Shown here in pieces: positions 6,352 through 7,018 of a stretch of 7,018 nt of DNA; the stretch's first letter is position 1, and each line of letters starts with the position of its first letter. The position numbers and the translations under genes were made by a program. The notes under the pieces were generated by a model. The model did not search any database, had not been told where the DNA came from, and saw nothing but the letters and a program-made list of their open reading frames with translations. The stretch spans positions 534 through 7,551 of the forward strand of contig DMQW01000260.1 of NCBI GenBank assembly GCA_003455565.1, in the 5' to 3' direction. Source of the DNA: Limisphaerales bacterium. Lineage in GTDB: Bacteria > Verrucomicrobiota > Verrucomicrobiia > Limisphaerales > UBA11358.

Positions 6352-6627
6352 TTAGAGCTGCCGATAGACTTCGGAACGGTGCTGGATGCGGTAAATGCGG
6401 ACGAGCTTTTTTGCCGGATAAATCCAGTAGAGGATGCGGTAGTCGCCGATGCGGAGCTTGCAGAGTCCCGCCAAATCTTCCGGCATGCCGACGAGCCGAC
6501 GATGCACCATGCCGGGGGCATTGGCGGCGAGCCATTGTATCTTGCGCTCGACGCTCGCGCCGATGGCGGCATCCAGCGCGGCAAGCTGGGCATCGGCGTT
6601 GCCGCCTACTTCGACTTGGTAGGACAT
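6352..6627 (-). CDS. RelE/ParE-superfamily toxin
   Basis: A 91-residue protein, typical toxin size. After a helical N-terminal half (residues 11-37, ADAQLAALDAAIGASVERKIQWLA) comes the family beta-sheet signature: CKLRIGDYRILYWIY (residues 56-70), then KKLVRIYRIQHRSEVY (73-88). The K-L-R-x-G-D-Y-R motif and terminal H-R-x-x-V-Y are diagnostic of RelE-like toxins. Conserved basic or polar positions are Lys57, Arg59, Arg64, His83, Arg84 and Tyr88. RelE members cleave mRNA in the ribosomal A site; ParE members of the same fold poison gyrase. Sequence alone does not settle which, though the short, Arg/His-rich form leans to the RelE side. The start at 6627 overlaps the antitoxin by 22 nt and has no Shine-Dalgarno, implying coupling. 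Confidence 0.87.
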   Translation of the reverse strand: MSYQVEVGGNADAQLAALDAAIGASVERKIQWLAANAPGMVHRRLVGMPEDLAGLCKLRIGDYRILYWIYPAKKLVRIYRIQHRSEVYRQL

Positions 6628-6800
6628 GGCAGGTGGCGGGGTTTCCAGGGTTTGAATTTGCCGGCCAAGTCCTCCCGCCGCGCCGCGCGCAATTCCGTGA
6701 TGACTTCAGGATTCTGCGCGGTGAGCCAGTCCTGCAATTCATCCAGTGTCTCGACCGAGGAGAGGACGGTGGCGGGGATTTCAACGGTTTCCGTTTTCAT
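6606..6800 (-). CDS. Small antitoxin-like protein paired with the RelE-type toxin
   Basis: A 64-residue protein immediately upstream of the toxin, overlapping it by 22 nt in another frame. It is called an antitoxin from position, size and composition. Residues 1-12 form a short strand (MKTETVEIPATV), residues 17-43 are acidic and helical (ETLDELQDWLTAQN, then PEVITELRAARRED), and the rest is basic and Pro-rich (GKFKPWKPRHLPCP). I see no classical ribbon-helix-helix, Phd/YefM or AbrB DNA-binding pattern, so autoregulation is uncertain. The ATG at 6800 is the natural start. A GATAAA sequence at 6809-6814 (minus strand) could be a -10 box placing transcription almost at the ATG, but no good -35 is present. 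Transcription may instead enter from the gene ending at 6870. Confidence 0.72.
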   Translation of the reverse strand: MKTETVEIPATVLSSVETLDELQDWLTAQNPEVITELRAARREDLAGKFKPWKPRHLPCPTKSK

Positions 6801-6863
6801 GGTGGCAGTTTATCACGGTTAGCCGGGAATGGTAAGGGTTTTCCGTTTCATGGCTTTTTCCGG

Positions 6864-6878
6864 CCAAAATTATTTTGG
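6864..6878. repeat. 15-bp palindrome across the right-edge gene's stop codon
   Basis: CCAAAAT (6864-6870) and ATTTTGG (6872-6878) are perfect inverted arms around one central base. The element includes the TAA stop of the right-edge gene and lies about 64 bp upstream of the antitoxin start. It could be a protein-binding site or a weak hairpin. There is no following U-run on the minus strand, so it is not a standard terminator. Confidence 0.3.
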
Positions 6879-7018
6879 TGTCGCGGGCGTCGGTGTCGGC
6901 GTGGCGGGCGGGACGTGATGATCTGGCGGGAAGATGCCCAGTTTGAATTCGGCACGGGCGGGGGCGTTGATCGGGGCGTTGGCCGGAAATTCCAGGTCGG
7001 CGGCGTTTTGGATGGTCA
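6870..7018 (-). CDS. 3' end of an unrecognised gene with a Pro/Thr-rich tail (partial)
   Basis: The gene enters from beyond the right edge on the minus strand and ends at TAA (6870-6872). The 48 visible residues start TIQNAADLEFPANAP, contain RAEFKLGIFPPDHH, and finish with a PATPTPTPATPK tail. The open frame and clean composition, together with the frame-disrupted second copy at 6178-6332, mark this as the functional version. I do not recognise the family from this piece. The stop is about 70 bp upstream of the antitoxin start on the same strand, so the three genes could share a transcript. Confidence 0.6.
   Translation of the reverse strand, partial: TIQNAADLEFPANAPINAPARAEFKLGIFPPDHHVPPATPTPTPATPK
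6890..7018 (-). repeat. Direct repeat, right copy, flanking the RelE-type module
   Basis: This is the partner of the repeat at 6201-6321, about 92% identical across 6901-7010. It is part of the intact coding end. The window edge cuts the alignment, so the true length of the duplication is unknown. The left copy shows little similarity past 6332, so the repeat probably ends close to the window edge. Confidence 0.8.

Noticed and set aside
5938..6822. A 294-codon plus-strand frame, plus a 210-codon minus-strand frame at 6152-6784, over the RelE-type locus.
   Set aside because: Both run across the well-supported toxin and antitoxin in other frames and across the pseudogene fragment. They have no family signature, and GC-rich sequence explains their length.

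Overview
The window looks like chromosomal DNA from a Verrucomicrobiota bacterium, probably a Pedosphaera/Limisphaerales-type lineage. This is inferred from style, not from a marker gene. The evidence is a very large exported Ig-like/NHL-repeat protein rich in Asn, Thr and Ser, which ends in a domain with a 'TNLTPPVVW ... WQFTD ... FYRV' signature that I associate with verrucomicrobial secreted proteins. No rRNA, tRNA, CRISPR array, transposase or integrase is visible.

Layout, left to right. Positions 1-164 hold a degenerate gene-end-like sequence (first copy of a ~95 bp imperfect direct repeat), then a likely promoter and an inverted-repeat operator. Positions 165-754 (+) hold a compact vapBC toxin-antitoxin operon: an AbrB-type antitoxin and a PIN-domain ribonuclease that overlap by 4 nt. 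Positions 755-911 are non-coding and contain the second repeat copy (771-865). Positions 912-6092 (-) are one intact 1726-residue gene, which converges on vapBC. Positions 6093-6177 are its AT-rich leader, with no recognisable promoter or Shine-Dalgarno. Positions 6178-6332 (-) are a frameshifted copy of the 3' end of another gene. Positions 6352-6800 (-) are a second toxin-antitoxin pair (RelE/ParE-type toxin with a small antitoxin-like protein). Positions 6870-7018 (-) are the intact 3' end of the gene whose tail is duplicated at 6178-6332.

The large protein is the most notable object. It has a signal peptide, eight Ig-like domains, three NHL beta-propellers of six blades each, and a C-terminal domain. 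The propellers do not sit between Ig domains. Each lies inside one, at the same point (after the conserved Trp-x-x-Asn-Gly-Thr-Asn segment), so Ig domains 1, 6 and 8 are split. In the five unsplit Ig domains the conserved Trp and Tyr are exactly 28 residues apart; in the three split ones they are 314, 359 and 364 apart. Each propeller appears to close with its first strand completing its last blade.

The second notable pattern is genomic. Both toxin-antitoxin modules lie between two copies of a direct repeat that resembles the end of a neighbouring coding region (about 74% identical around vapBC, about 92% around the RelE-type pair). The two modules in turn bracket the giant exported-protein gene. 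This suggests insertion or duplication events at gene ends, with the toxin-antitoxin modules as passengers or stabilisers. The functional links between these genes are inference.
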